Part shown: positions 1 to 8,331 of the stretch, piece by piece
Layout: the number at the start of each line of letters is the position of its first letter
Position numbering within the stretch: the stretch's first letter is position 1
Assembly: GCA_012841575.1 (NCBI GenBank)
Contig: DUUL01000011.1
Span: 1 to 35,609, forward strand
DNA: 35,609 nt
Direction of reading: 5' to 3'
Source of the DNA: Candidatus Moraniibacteriota bacterium
GTDB lineage: Bacteria > Patescibacteriota > Minisyncoccia > Moranbacterales > DUUL01
Notes under the pieces: generated by a model
Database searches by the model: none
What the model was told of the DNA's origin: nothing
What the model saw: the letters and a program-made list of their open reading frames with translations, nothing else
Program-made: the position numbers and the translations under genes

Positions 1-243
1 TAAATGACAAACAGTACAAGGAACTGAAATATCATTACCAAAACTATTCTTACAAGCAGTTTTAACCCCACAAGGAACTAAAGGTCCTTTAAATAAAAGA
101 AAGCTTGTTCCTTCCATTCCTTCCTCGAGACAACTAGGAGTGTCTCCGGTTGCTGATTCATCAGCTTGTAAGGAGAGGGGAAGAAAGCTAAGGGTAGAAA
201 GAAAAAGAAGAGAGAGAATAAGTTTTTTGGGGAGAGATGGCAT
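1..243 (-). CDS. Secreted pilin-like protein, N-terminal part (cut by window edge)
   Basis: The minus-strand frame opens with ATG at 243 and stays open to the window edge (81 codons). The first 26 or so residues form a signal peptide or membrane anchor: basic KK, then a Leu/Ser-rich hydrophobic core ending near LSLQA. The mature part is Cys-rich (TPSCLEEG, VPCG, TACKNS) and ends in PCTVCHL at the edge. That motif resembles the PCTxCHL signature I associate with small pilin-like membrane proteins common in Patescibacteria, where a second hydrophobic segment follows. No Shine-Dalgarno sequence precedes the ATG. The family call rests on this motif only, because the C-terminus is missing. Confidence 0.6.
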   Translation of the reverse strand, partial: MPSLPKKLILSLLFLSTLSFLPLSLQADESATGDTPSCLEEGMEGTSFLLFKGPLVPCGVKTACKNSFGNDISVPCTVCHL

Positions 244-304
244 TAAAGAAAAGGTTAATTTCTGGCTAGTACTACTGTTTTTGTTTTGAGAAAAAGGAAA
301 ATAG

Positions 305-332
305 TTTTAAAAATTAAGCACTTTGCTTAATT
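305..332 (-). terminator. Rho-independent terminator of the solute-binding protein gene
   Basis: A perfect 9-bp stem (312-320 with 324-332, loop CTT) lies just past the stop codon. On the minus strand it is followed by five T residues. Confidence 0.6.
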
Positions 333-341
333 GGAACAAAA

Positions 342-1685
342 CTACTCTACTCCTCTTAAGACATTAATACGTGTATCGGCGGTGTCAAGTGAATCTTGGA
401 CTGTAGCATAGCCATAATTCACTGCTTCAATCATGTCATTGAGGATTTTATCAATGGCTGATTCATCTGGTTGGCGCCAAGATTTGGCTGTGATGGCCTG
501 GCGAGCAAAAATGCCACGAAACTCTTCGTTTTTTTGCTCTTCAATTAAATCTTTTCGTGCGGCTGGTTTGTTAGTTATGTTAAGATATTCTCTGGCGGGG
601 TCAAGAAGAGACTGATGCGTTGGTTTTAGTGTAAGATAATTGACAAATGACCAAGCCTCTCTAATCCGGTCTTCATTGGTGTAGTTAGCACTAGGGTCAA
701 TATCGAGACTAGGTATTTTTTTATCTTTTACAACAGCAAGACCCCAATAATTGGGGAAGTTAACTTGACTAGTTTGATTGAATTGAGGAACGGGAGCAAT
801 GTCAAATTGCAAGCCGGGATCTAAACTTTGCAAGCGATCTTTTAGGTAGGAGTAGTTGATCATCATTGCTGTTTTGCCGAAACGAAAACTGTCGATAGAA
901 TAATCCATTTTTGAATTCCAAGTGTAAACATCAGAACTACCTCGAGAAAAATCTGTAAAAAATTGCAGAGCAGAGTTGCCTGGGTTGCTGTCAAAAGAAG
1001 TTGGCTCGTTTAATCCTTTATCTAGATCAGCTCCACGTTGCATAGCCATTAGCATAAAAATATCTCCAGCTCGATTAATTGCACCTGGATCTTTAGCTCT
1101 TCCTAGGGCAATAGCGGACTGATTAATGTTGCCATAGTCATCAATTTTAGTGAGAATTTTGGTTTGCTCTCTTAACTCGTCCCAAGTGCGTGGTGGATTA
1201 GTGATGCCGGCTTGGTTGAATATTTTTTTATTGTAATATAAAGCTAGAGTGTCGCAATAAAGAGGCATTGCGTAGATTTGATTTTGACTGACGAAGTCTT
1301 GATAGGCGACGTCAACAAAGCTGTCGCGAAAAATTCTAAGAAACTGGTCGGAGACGGGCAGGGGAACAATTTTATTTTGATGTTTAGTTAAGCCAGTATT
1401 TTTAATGTAAATAATATCAGGAGCACTACCGGAGGCTAGAGATTCTAGCAATTGTTTTTCGTAGTCATCGAAGTTGGAGGAAAGTTTACGAAAGGTAATG
1501 TTGCGAATTTGAGGGTTTAGTTTTTTGTATTGACTGATAGCTGCTTGAAAAGTGCTAGAGTCATCAAAAGTACCCCAAATTTCCAAATCCATTTTGTAGG
1601 GAAGGGAAAATCTTTTCTTTAAGCAACCAGAAAGAGGCAAGGTGATTAAAATAATCAACAGAAAAAGAGCAATTCTTGTTTTCAT
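342..1685 (-). CDS. Extracellular solute-binding lipoprotein (ABC sugar-binding type)
   Basis: A 447-residue protein with a lipoprotein signal peptide: a hydrophobic stretch, then LPLSGC with the lipidated Cys at residue 21. The body looks like a family 1 (MalE/UgpB-type) solute-binding protein: LEIWGTFDD near the start, GSAPDIIYI, then YYNKKIFNQAGI...PPRTWDELREQTKIL, and a C-terminal region with WSFVNYLT. It should bind an oligosaccharide or similar solute outside the membrane and deliver it to an ABC permease. No permease or ATPase gene lies beside it; such orphans are frequent in CPR genomes. It is a single-gene unit between the gyrA terminator and its own terminator. The substrate cannot be told from sequence. 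Confidence 0.85.
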   Translation of the reverse strand: MKTRIALFLLIILITLPLSGCLKKRFSLPYKMDLEIWGTFDDSSTFQAAISQYKKLNPQIRNITFRKLSSNFDDYEKQLLESLASGSAPDIIYIKNTGLTKHQNKIVPLPVSDQFLRIFRDSFVDVAYQDFVSQNQIYAMPLYCDTLALYYNKKIFNQAGITNPPRTWDELREQTKILTKIDDYGNINQSAIALGRAKDPGAINRAGDIFMLMAMQRGADLDKGLNEPTSFDSNPGNSALQFFTDFSRGSSDVYTWNSKMDYSIDSFRFGKTAMMINYSYLKDRLQSLDPGLQFDIAPVPQFNQTSQVNFPNYWGLAVVKDKKIPSLDIDPSANYTNEDRIREAWSFVNYLTLKPTHQSLLDPAREYLNITNKPAARKDLIEEQKNEEFRGIFARQAITAKSWRQPDESAIDKILNDMIEAVNYGYATVQDSLDTADTRINVLRGVE

Positions 1686-1760
1686 TTTTAATATTTGTTT
1701 AGTAGAGTAAAGGTCGATAATTTTTCACTCTCAGTTTAGCAGAGATTTATTTCTTAAGCA

Positions 1761-1790
1761 AACAAAAAACACCCAGAGGTGTTTTTTGTT
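1761..1790 (-). terminator. Rho-independent terminator after gyrA
   Basis: A perfect 13-bp stem (1761-1773 with 1778-1790, loop CAGA), rich in A on one arm and T on the other, lies 17 nt beyond the gyrA stop. It could stop transcription in both directions. Confidence 0.85.
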
Positions 1791-1806
1791 ATTAAAATAT
1801 CGTTGG

Positions 1807-4266
1807 TTAAATCAAGGTCCCGGCCGCTACTTTTTCACCTGTTTTTAAGCGCATTACCCGAACTCCCTGAGTAGCACGTCCTAGAATTGGAATGCCGGCA
1901 ACTTGAGTGCGGATAATTTGTCCGCGATTGGAACTGGTAATTAAGTCCATTTCTAATTCTTGTTTGTCTAAAATGAAGGCACTAATAATTTTTCCAGTTT
2001 TGGTAGTTATTTTCATAGTTTTAATGCCCATCCCCCCCCGAGATTGTTGTTTGTATTGTTTAAGGGCAGTTCTCTTTCCATAGCCATTTTCAGAAATAAC
2101 CAAATATTGAGGAAATTCAGCTGTAGCAGGAACAACATTCATACCAATAACTTGGTCTTCTTTTTTTAATTTAATGGCCTTTACTCCAGCGGCAGCTCTT
2201 CCCATAGGACGAACTTGTTTTTCGGAAAAGCGAATGGCTTGTCCGTTTGCAGTGGCAAGGATGATGTCATCTTGTCCAGAAGTAGGACGAACCCATTGAA
2301 GTGAATCTCCCTTGCTTAAATTAATAGCGATTAATCCAGAACGACGTACTTTTTCAAAGTCTTTAAAAGAAGTTTTTTTGATTTTCCCCTGAACGGTTTG
2401 CATTACAAGATATTTGTAGCTATCTTCTTTGCGTCCTTTTGTGATGGCAGTAATTTTTTCGTCAGGAGAGATTTGCAAAAAATTAACAATCGCTTGTCCT
2501 TTTGCAGTGCGAGAAGAAACTGGAATTTCATAGGTTTTTAGAGAAAATACCTTACCGTTATTAGTGAAGAAATATAAGTCATCATGAGTCATGGCACTGA
2601 TCACTTTATCAATCGCATCATTTTCTTTTATATTGCCTCCAATTACTCCTTTACCGCCTCTTTTTTGAACGCGGAAAGTTTCTGGTGGCAGGCGCTTAAT
2701 ATAGCCGTCTTGCGTTAGGCTGATAACAGTTTCTTCATCAGGAATTAAGTCTTCTTGGGAGAAATCACCAACAGCTCCTTTCATAACGGCGGTTCGGCGA
2801 CTAGATCCATATTTAGTTTTTAATTCTGACAATTCATTTTTGATAATAGCTAATATTTTTTGCGGATCGGATAAGATAGCGTTTAATTCTTTAATTAAAG
2901 CTAATTTTTCTTTTAATTCATCCTCAATTTTTTTGCGTTCTAGCCCTGCCAAAGTTTGCAATTTCATCTCTAAAATTGCTTCAGCTTGTCGATCGGAAAA
3001 TTTGAAATTTTTAACTAAATTTTTGTGAGCAACTTCTTTATTAGCAGATTTTTTAATAGTCTCAATAATTTTATTGATGTGGTCAAGAGCCTTTTTTAGT
3101 CCCTCTAGAATGTGAGCACGTGCTTCTGCTTGCTTTAGTTCAAATTGAATGCGACGAGTGGTAACATTTTGGCGGTGACTGATGTATTGTCCAATAATAT
3201 CTTTTAGATTGAGAATGCGCGGTTCAATTCCATCAACCAATGCTAGCATGTTGAAGTGAAAAGATTTTTGCAGTTCAGTTAGGGAGTAAAGCTTATTGAG
3301 AACTTTTTTGGGGAAAGCGTCTTTTTTAAGATCAATTACAATGCGCACTCCGTTTTTATCCGATTCATCTCGCAGATCTCTAATGCCTTGCAACTTTCCA
3401 TCTTTAACTAAGTTAGCAATTTTAACGATCATTGCTGCCTTATTTGTTTGATAGGTAACTTCACTAACAATAATTTGAAAGTAGCCATTTTTGTGTTCAA
3501 CAATCTCCGCTTTAGCACGGGTAACAATGCCACCTTTGCCGGTTTGATAGGCAGCCAGTAAGTCTTTTTGATTGTAAATAATACCACCAGTAGGAAAGTC
3601 GGGTCCTTTGATGTGTTTAAGCAAATCTTCAATGGAAGTTTCAGGATGATCAATCTGATGAGTGATTCCGTCAACTAGTTCTTTGAGGTTGTGTGGAGGG
3701 ATGTTTGTTGCCATTCCAACTGCAATCCCCATCGTTCCATTGAGGAGTAATTGAGGCAATTTCCCGGGCATAAAAACTGGCTCTTTGCGGCTGCCATCAT
3801 AGTTATCAGCCCAGTCAACCGCTTCTTTGTCTAAATCAATCATCATCTCATCAGCAATAGCTGCTAGACGAGCTTCGGTATAACGCATAGCAGCTGCGCC
3901 ATCTCCATCCATCGAGCCAAAGTTACCTTGACCTTCAATGAGGGGATCTCTTAGGGAGAAGTCTTGTGCCATTCGAACCATTGTTTCGTAAACTGCGCTA
4001 TCGCCATGAGGATGGTATTTACCCAAAACTTCACCGACGACAGTGGCGGATTTACGAAATTTAGCAGAATGCTTTAGACCAAGTTTCCACATTGCATAAA
4101 GAATGCGTCTCTGAACTGGCTTGAGTCCATCGCGAGCATCAGGCAATGCTCGAGAAATAATCACACTCATTGCATAAGAAAGATAGGATTCCTCCATTTC
4201 TTTTACAATTGGTCGAGGCATAATCTTTCCGACAGGATTTTGATTTTCAGGTAAATTTTTGGACAT
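1807..4266 (-). CDS. gyrA: DNA gyrase subunit A
   Basis: An 819-residue type IIA topoisomerase breakage-reunion subunit, which with GyrB introduces negative supercoils. The N-terminal winged-helix/tower domain has the catalytic Tyr129 in [11 protein letters not shown]. The quinolone-determining segment [15 protein letters not shown] has Ser90 and Glu94 at the positions of E. coli Ser83 and Asp87, so no classical resistance change at Ser83. A long coiled-coil spans the middle. The C-terminal beta-pinwheel carries the GyrA-box QKRGGKG (about residue 540), which separates it from ParC. The start has no Shine-Dalgarno sequence and sits in AAAATCAATG. gyrB is not in the window. Confidence 0.97.
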   Translation of the reverse strand: MSKNLPENQNPVGKIMPRPIVKEMEESYLSYAMSVIISRALPDARDGLKPVQRRILYAMWKLGLKHSAKFRKSATVVGEVLGKYHPHGDSAVYETMVRMAQDFSLRDPLIEGQGNFGSMDGDGAAAMRYTEARLAAIADEMMIDLDKEAVDWADNYDGSRKEPVFMPGKLPQLLLNGTMGIAVGMATNIPPHNLKELVDGITHQIDHPETSIEDLLKHIKGPDFPTGGIIYNQKDLLAAYQTGKGGIVTRAKAEIVEHKNGYFQIIVSEVTYQTNKAAMIVKIANLVKDGKLQGIRDLRDESDKNGVRIVIDLKKDAFPKKVLNKLYSLTELQKSFHFNMLALVDGIEPRILNLKDIIGQYISHRQNVTTRRIQFELKQAEARAHILEGLKKALDHINKIIETIKKSANKEVAHKNLVKNFKFSDRQAEAILEMKLQTLAGLERKKIEDELKEKLALIKELNAILSDPQKILAIIKNELSELKTKYGSSRRTAVMKGAVGDFSQEDLIPDEETVISLTQDGYIKRLPPETFRVQKRGGKGVIGGNIKENDAIDKVISAMTHDDLYFFTNNGKVFSLKTYEIPVSSRTAKGQAIVNFLQISPDEKITAITKGRKEDSYKYLVMQTVQGKIKKTSFKDFEKVRRSGLIAINLSKGDSLQWVRPTSGQDDIILATANGQAIRFSEKQVRPMGRAAAGVKAIKLKKEDQVIGMNVVPATAEFPQYLVISENGYGKRTALKQYKQQSRGGMGIKTMKITTKTGKIISAFILDKQELEMDLITSSNRGQIIRTQVAGIPILGRATQGVRVMRLKTGEKVAAGTLI

Positions 4267-4476
4267 TGATTTTAGTTAAATGGTAGAAAGTAAGTAGTAA
4301 ATATTTTGCAAGTGGAGCGATTTATCAAGCAAAAAAATTAATTCAGTTCTGAATTTTAAATAAAAATATTTATTTTTTAAGCTTTTACTTGTTAAGTATA
4401 GCGCCAAAGTGAAAGAAAAGCAACCAAAGACTAAATATATTCTTTATCGATATTTAAAGTTTAAACGAGAATGAAA

Positions 4477-4500
4477 AACCGTCGAAGGTTTTCGACGGTT
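4477..4500 (-). terminator. Rho-independent terminator of the small two-gene unit
   Basis: A perfect 10-bp stem (4477-4486 with 4491-4500, loop GGTT) is followed on the minus strand by a T-run. It lies about 40 nt past the stop of the 68-residue membrane protein. Confidence 0.8.
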
Positions 4501-4539
4501 GGGGGTTGAGATTTCCAGGGGATTATTAAATTATTAATC

Positions 4540-4746
4540 TTAGTCTTTTTTAATCCCCAGTTGTATTTTGTAGATTAGATTTGATTCCACAATGGAAGTC
4601 ACAAACCATGTTGCAAATGATGCTATAAAGATTAGTATTGTTAGGTAGTTTATTTGAAAAAACAATATGAATAAAAAAACAATCGAGTTTACTAAAGAAA
4701 AAAACTGAATTGTTTTAATTTTCTTAATTTTTTCTTTTTCTTTCAT
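4540..4746 (-). CDS. Small two-helix membrane protein, unknown function
   Basis: 68 residues from the ATG at 4746. I chose this start because GAGGTGA lies 4-5 nt upstream; a longer frame back to 4824 has no such site. The protein has a Lys-rich N-terminus (KEKEKIKKIK), then two hydrophobic segments (about FSLVNSIVFLFILFF and YLTILIFIASFATWFVTSIV), and a short basic tail. It is the second gene of a unit with the 113-residue gene upstream, 25 nt apart, and both are followed by one terminator. I recognise no family. Confidence 0.65.
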   Translation of the reverse strand: MKEKEKIKKIKTIQFFSLVNSIVFLFILFFQINYLTILIFIASFATWFVTSIVESNLIYKIQLGIKKD

Positions 4747-4771
4747 TGAATCACCTCGAATTACCTTTTTT

Positions 4772-5113
4772 TCATTTAAAAATTGGCAAACGCAGATTTT
4801 TCTGACTGTGCCCAGACCCACCAACTACTTTCAGCAAGAATAATACTCGCAATATGTGAAATTCACTTTTTATTCTTGCTTGGAAAATTGGCCCTGATAC
4901 AGAGCCAATGATACCACCCTCTGCTAATCTTGAGAGGGAGATGTTGTAGCGGTTAAGGAAATCTCCTTGACAAGTAGCTCCTAGCGGAACTTTTTCTGCC
5001 AAAGAGATAATTTCTTTGGTTATATTCTTAGCATCTTTTGCTAGAAGTGGGTGGGGTTGACTCGTTTGTCCCACTCTTTCCACATTAACTCTAAGGCAAT
5101 AAAAGTTTTTCAT
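4772..5113 (-). CDS. Hypothetical protein with strong Shine-Dalgarno site
   Basis: 113 residues, unrecognised. The ATG is preceded by a textbook AGGAGG 6-7 nt upstream, unusual for this window and the main reason I accept the gene. The sequence holds KEIISLAEKVPLG, a YNISLSRLAEGGIIGSV stretch and a basic C-terminus (SQKNLRLPIFK). There is no signal peptide and no clear membrane helix. It heads a two-gene unit with the small membrane protein below. The segment KEIISLAEK faintly recalls KEIISILADK in the unknown protein at 15006-15341, but similarity does not extend far. Confidence 0.6.
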   Translation of the reverse strand: MKNFYCLRVNVERVGQTSQPHPLLAKDAKNITKEIISLAEKVPLGATCQGDFLNRYNISLSRLAEGGIIGSVSGPIFQARIKSEFHILRVLFLLKVVGGSGHSQKNLRLPIFK

Positions 5114-5155
5114 TGCTTCCTCCTTTTTCTTTTTTAAAGAACTTCTTTTTTAAGA

Positions 5156-5184
5156 TGAAAAAATCCTAGCCCAAAACTAGGATT
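5156..5184 (-). terminator. Rho-independent terminator of the metallo-hydrolase unit
   Basis: Stem AATCCTAG (5162-5169) with CTAGGATT (5177-5184) is followed on the minus strand by a T-run. It ends the transcription unit 6465-5211 and sits just upstream of the next minus-strand gene. Confidence 0.85.
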
Positions 5185-5210
5185 AAAGCAAGGGATTTTG
5201 TGTTTTCTGT

Positions 5211-5477
5211 CTATTCTATGCCGCCAACTTTTGCTGCACGCTGTTTGCCCAGTTCAGTGGTTACTGAATCAGTTTGACGTAATTCGGGTAAGCTTTGACG
5301 GAAATTTTCTGCAGTTTGATTGGTTTTAAAGCCAGGATTAAGAGCTTGTCCCATGTTGTAACTGGTAATAAGTAGCCAAACTGAAACAAGGAGAACGCTA
5401 ATAACGGCGGTGGCAAGATAAGCAACTCGGCGGCGTACATTCTCTGGTTGTCGTAATAAATTTTCTAAGTAATCCAT
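5211..5477 (-). CDS. Small single-pass membrane protein, unknown function
   Basis: 88 residues. An N-terminal cytosolic part with Arg cluster (ENVRRRVAYLA) precedes one transmembrane helix (about residues 20-39, AVISVLLVSVWLLITSY). A polar exterior tail follows. It lies 17 nt downstream of the metallo-beta-lactamase-fold gene and ends in the shared terminator, so it is probably co-transcribed. Such short one-helix proteins are common in CPR genomes and mostly uncharacterised. No function is proposed. Confidence 0.7.
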   Translation of the reverse strand: MDYLENLLRQPENVRRRVAYLATAVISVLLVSVWLLITSYNMGQALNPGFKTNQTAENFRQSLPELRQTDSVTTELGKQRAAKVGGIE

Positions 5478-5494
5478 TTTGTTTATTGATTTGA

Positions 5495-6151
5495 TTATTC
5501 AATGCCCATTAAGATTATATGATTTTCTTTTTCGTCGGTGTCTTTTTTCTTAAGATTAAGCTTAGTTTCCACTTGTTTGCCTTCAGCACCAAAGAGACTG
5601 AGGAACTCTTTTTCATCTGCAACGTCTATAGTAGAATCTTTCATTTTATAATGCATTGGAATAATTACAGATGGTTCAATATGAGCGGAGATTTTTTGGG
5701 CGGTTTGTGCGTCTATAGTATAAGTTCCTCCAACGGGAATCATGAGAATGTCGATATCACCAATTTCCTCGACTTGCTCTTCACTAAGAGGGTGACCTAG
5801 GTCGCCAAGGTGACAAACGCGCATTCCTTCTGATTCTATAATGAAAATAGTGTTTCGTCCGCGCAAAGCTCCTTTTTGATCGTCGTGAAAGGACTCTAGA
5901 CCAATAATGCTAATTCCCTGTAAGGTGTATTCGCCAGGAGCATCTACTAAGAAAAAGCCTTCTCTCAGACCTTGAGTATTGCTGTGATCGGAGTGACTGT
6001 GAGAAGATAGAACAATATCAGCTTTGCCTTGGGGAGGCTTTAGTCCAACTGACTTATCAAAGGGATCGAGGTATATAGTAACATCTTGATCGCCTCTTTT
6101 TGGTTTAGTCTGGATTTTAAAACAAGAATGTCCGTAGTAAGTAATGAGCAT
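5495..6151 (-). CDS. Metallo-beta-lactamase-fold hydrolase (UlaG-like)
   Basis: 218 residues. The N-terminus MLITYYGHSCFKI and the metal motif HSHSDHS (His51, His53, Asp55, His56) mark the compact UlaG/Lactamase_B_3 branch of the metallo-beta-lactamase superfamily. HLGDLGH and the late PMHYK supply further ligands. Members are Zn- or Mn-dependent hydrolases acting on phosphoester, lactone or nucleic-acid substrates; the substrate here is unknown. The domain is full length. It is the middle gene of a three-gene minus-strand unit, with one-helix membrane proteins on both sides. Confidence 0.88.
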   Translation of the reverse strand: MLITYYGHSCFKIQTKPKRGDQDVTIYLDPFDKSVGLKPPQGKADIVLSSHSHSDHSNTQGLREGFFLVDAPGEYTLQGISIIGLESFHDDQKGALRGRNTIFIIESEGMRVCHLGDLGHPLSEEQVEEIGDIDILMIPVGGTYTIDAQTAQKISAHIEPSVIIPMHYKMKDSTIDVADEKEFLSLFGAEGKQVETKLNLKKKDTDEKENHIILMGIE

Positions 6152-6184
6152 GACTTTAATTAATCAATAGTTAGTGTCGATATG

Positions 6185-6223
6185 TGGAAGCTATCTAAAT
6201 GGAAGCTATCTAAATGGAAGCTA
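6185..6223. repeat. 15-bp tandem repeat, about 2.6 copies
   Basis: The unit TGGAAGCTATCTAAA is repeated twice exactly with a third partial copy, in the gap between the 76-residue membrane protein and the metallo-hydrolase gene. Most simply it is a slippage repeat. Confidence 0.9.
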
Positions 6224-6234
6224 TTATCTAATTT

Positions 6235-6465
6235 CTAAGGACGACTTTGCAGGTTTTGACTTAGATCAGTTTTAATTAAGGAGTTTTCGTTACCGGGGAA
6301 CATTTGCAAAAAAACAACGGATAGAAGAATTGCAGCAATGACAAGCAGAAAAATGCTTTGCCAGCGCCAGTTAATGATCTTTTCAATAATTTCATAAAAC
6401 TTAAACTTAAGCGCAAAAAGCTTACCTTTCTCTTCCGTGAGTATACTAATTTCCGAATTTTTCAT
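6235..6465 (-). CDS. Small single-pass membrane protein, unknown function
   Basis: 76 residues with a charged cytosolic N-terminus (ILTEEKGKLFALKFKFYEIIEKIINWRW), one transmembrane helix (about residues 36-54, SIFLLVIAAILLSVVFLQMF) and a short polar tail. It is the first gene of the minus-strand unit leading into the metallo-hydrolase. I do not recognise it. The membrane segment and reading-frame context support it being real, but homologs were not checked. Confidence 0.6.
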   Translation of the reverse strand: MKNSEISILTEEKGKLFALKFKFYEIIEKIINWRWQSIFLLVIAAILLSVVFLQMFPGNENSLIKTDLSQNLQSRP

Positions 6466-6591
6466 TATTTTTCTTTAGGTTGATTTTACAATTTGAATTT
6501 GTTTTTCAGTAAACAATGCAATTATAGCAAAAGTTAAATTCTTTAGCAAATCTTGAAGTTGGTCAATTGTACAATGCTTAAAGGGCAAAAC

Positions 6592-6619
6592 TTGCACAGT
6601 TAATTTTTTCTGTTAAGAT
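6592..6619 (+). promoter_or_regulatory. Probable promoter of ndk
   Basis: TTGCAC (6592-6597) and TAAGAT (6614-6619) are separated by 16 nt, about 30 nt before the ndk ATG. Confidence 0.5.
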
Positions 6620-6648
6620 TGAGGAAGATAATTTTAACTTATAAAATA

Positions 6649-7278
6649 ATGGCAATTAAAAACAGTGAAATTAAACTCTCTAAGGAGAGAACATTGGTTG
6701 TTATTAAGCCGGATGGAGTTCAGCGAACATTGATCGGAGAAATTATTAAGCGTTATGAAAGAACTGGTTTAAAATTGGTTGGGTTAAAAATGATAGCCCC
6801 TTCAGAAGAAATGGCAGTCAGACATTACTACGAAGTAGGCGGTGATGCTTGGATAAAAGAAGTGGGGCGTAAGGCAGCAGAGGCGTATGAGAAAAAAGGT
6901 GAAAAATCTCCTTATGCGACTTTTGAAGAAAATGGGCAAGCAATCTTAAAGGCCAATGCTAAATATCTAAGCTCTGGTCCGGTAATCGCTATGGTTTGGC
7001 AGGGCGCTGGTGCAGTAGAATTAGTGCGTAAAATAACTGGTTCAACCGCACCCTCTTTGGCTGATGTAGGTACCATTCGAGGAGATTTTACTTTAGATTC
7101 CTATGCTTTAGCGGACACTGATCGTCGAAGTATTCGTAATTTAATACATGCCTCTGGAACGCCAGAAGAAGCTGCAATGGAAATTCCGATTTGGTTTGAG
7201 GAAAATGAACTTCTGGACTACCGTTTAATATTGGAGCAGATTCTTTATGATGTTAATCTGGACGGAATTTTAGAATAG
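6649..7278 (+). CDS. ndk: Nucleoside diphosphate kinase, long form
   Basis: Transfers the gamma-phosphate from ATP to NDPs through a phosphohistidine. The core is clear: TLVVIKPDGVQRTLIGEII at the N-terminus and the active-site His157 in NLIHASGTPEEA, with GTIRGDF before it. I start at ATG 6649; the frame continues up to a TTG at 6619, which overlaps the likely -10 box. The protein is 209 residues against roughly 140-150 for the usual family. The extra length is an insert around residues 60-105 plus a C-terminal tail. An extended NDK like this is frequent in CPR and some archaea. It has its own promoter and terminator. Confidence 0.94.
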   Translation: MAIKNSEIKLSKERTLVVIKPDGVQRTLIGEIIKRYERTGLKLVGLKMIAPSEEMAVRHYYEVGGDAWIKEVGRKAAEAYEKKGEKSPYATFEENGQAILKANAKYLSSGPVIAMVWQGAGAVELVRKITGSTAPSLADVGTIRGDFTLDSYALADTDRRSIRNLIHASGTPEEAAMEIPIWFEENELLDYRLILEQILYDVNLDGILE

Positions 7279-7348
7279 TGCTAAAATGACCGAGCAAATT
7301 CGATGTTAGGGTAGGGGACATAGATAAGAAAAAATAAAAACTGAAATA

Positions 7349-7386
7349 AAAAGGATTACGCGGCTTAAATAGTCGCGTTTTCCTTT
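7349..7386 (+). terminator. Probable terminator of ndk
   Basis: Stem ACGCGGC (7358-7364) with GTCGCGT (7372-7378) is extended after two T-T mismatches by AAAGGA/TCCTTT. It is followed by a T-rich but interrupted run. Confidence 0.55.
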
Positions 7387-7406
7387 ATTTAAGCTAAAAT
7401 TAGAGC

Positions 7407-7435
7407 TTGACAAAAATCATTTTTTCGATTAAAAT
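7407..7435 (+). promoter_or_regulatory. Sigma70-type promoter upstream of lepB
   Basis: TTGACA (7407-7412), a 17-nt spacer, then TAAAAT (7430-7435). This implies an untranslated leader of about 180 nt before lepB. The leader (7442-7625) is A/T-rich and has a tandem GTGGACTAAT near 7550-7570; I see no riboswitch in it. Confidence 0.7.
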
Positions 7436-7625
7436 AAGCATTAAGCTTTAAAAAGAAAAATTGGCACAAGATGCTTTTCTAGTTTTGTCGTGTTTGTCAA
7501 GAAAAAAGAGTTTTTAATTACTTTCAATCGAAGAAGTTTTAAACTTAAGTGGACTAATGTGGACTAATTTAGCTAGAGTCAATAATAATTAGTTTTGTTT
7601 TAAATAAATTAAAAATTTTAAGCCG

Positions 7626-8255
7626 ATGAATTTACGAATATTTAATAAAAAATCAAAAAATCAAGAGAATTCCCGGGAGTCTAAAAGTTCTTTTTTTCGA
7701 GAACTAATTACCTTTGGATTCCTGGCAGTTTTTGTGGTTTTGCCGATTAGGGTTTTTGTTTTTCAGCCATTTTTTGTTAGCGGTCAATCAATGGAACCGA
7801 ATTTTCATGACGGAGAGTATTTAATTGTTAATGAGTTTGGCTATAAAAGTAAGGTTATGGCGGGAAATAAGGAAGTAATGTCTTTAAAGCGGTTTAATGA
7901 TTTTGAAAGAGGGGATGTCGTAGTCTTTCGTTATCCACTTAATCCCAATGAGTTTTTTATCAAGCGAATAGTTGGTCTACCAGGAGAAAAAGTGAAGGTG
8001 ACAGATGGAAAGGTTAAAATTTATAATGAGGAGTTTCCGTCGGGATTTACCTTGGAAGAAAGTGCTTATTTGCCAGATAGCGCATTAACACGTGGTGAAG
8101 AGGATTTTGAGTTGGGTGAAAACGAATTTATTGTTTTGGGAGACAATCGTTTACATAGTAGCGACTCACGTAGTTGGGGGAAATTAGATGGAGACTATAT
8201 TGTGGGAAAGGTTTTGTTACGAGGTTGGCCACTTTCAGAAGCAAGATTTTTCTAA
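7626..8255 (+). CDS. lepB: Signal peptidase I
   Basis: A 209-residue membrane-bound serine protease that cleaves signal peptides of exported proteins. A cytosolic basic N-terminus is followed by one transmembrane helix (about residues 27-48). The catalytic Ser55 lies in SGQSMEPNF and the general-base Lys113 in FFIKRIVGLPGE. The conserved GDNRLHSSDSR box is present near the C-terminus. All S26 family boxes are intact and the length is normal for a single-helix enzyme. No Shine-Dalgarno sequence precedes the ATG. It is likely transcribed alone from the promoter 180 nt upstream. Confidence 0.95.
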   Translation: MNLRIFNKKSKNQENSRESKSSFFRELITFGFLAVFVVLPIRVFVFQPFFVSGQSMEPNFHDGEYLIVNEFGYKSKVMAGNKEVMSLKRFNDFERGDVVVFRYPLNPNEFFIKRIVGLPGEKVKVTDGKVKIYNEEFPSGFTLEESAYLPDSALTRGEEDFELGENEFIVLGDNRLHSSDSRSWGKLDGDYIVGKVLLRGWPLSEARFF

Positions 8256-8331
8256 AATTTACTTTCACTTAACATCGTATTTATTAAAAACTTAAGGACA
8301 GTTTGTTATTTTTGATTATTAAATTATTTCT

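Noticed and set aside
433-615. Plus-strand open frame inside the solute-binding protein gene
   Set aside because: Shadow of a clear minus-strand gene, with no start signal or family pattern.
6185-6223. Iterons or a short CRISPR-like array
   Set aside because: Only 2.6 directly abutting 15-nt units with no spacers and no replication or cas gene nearby.
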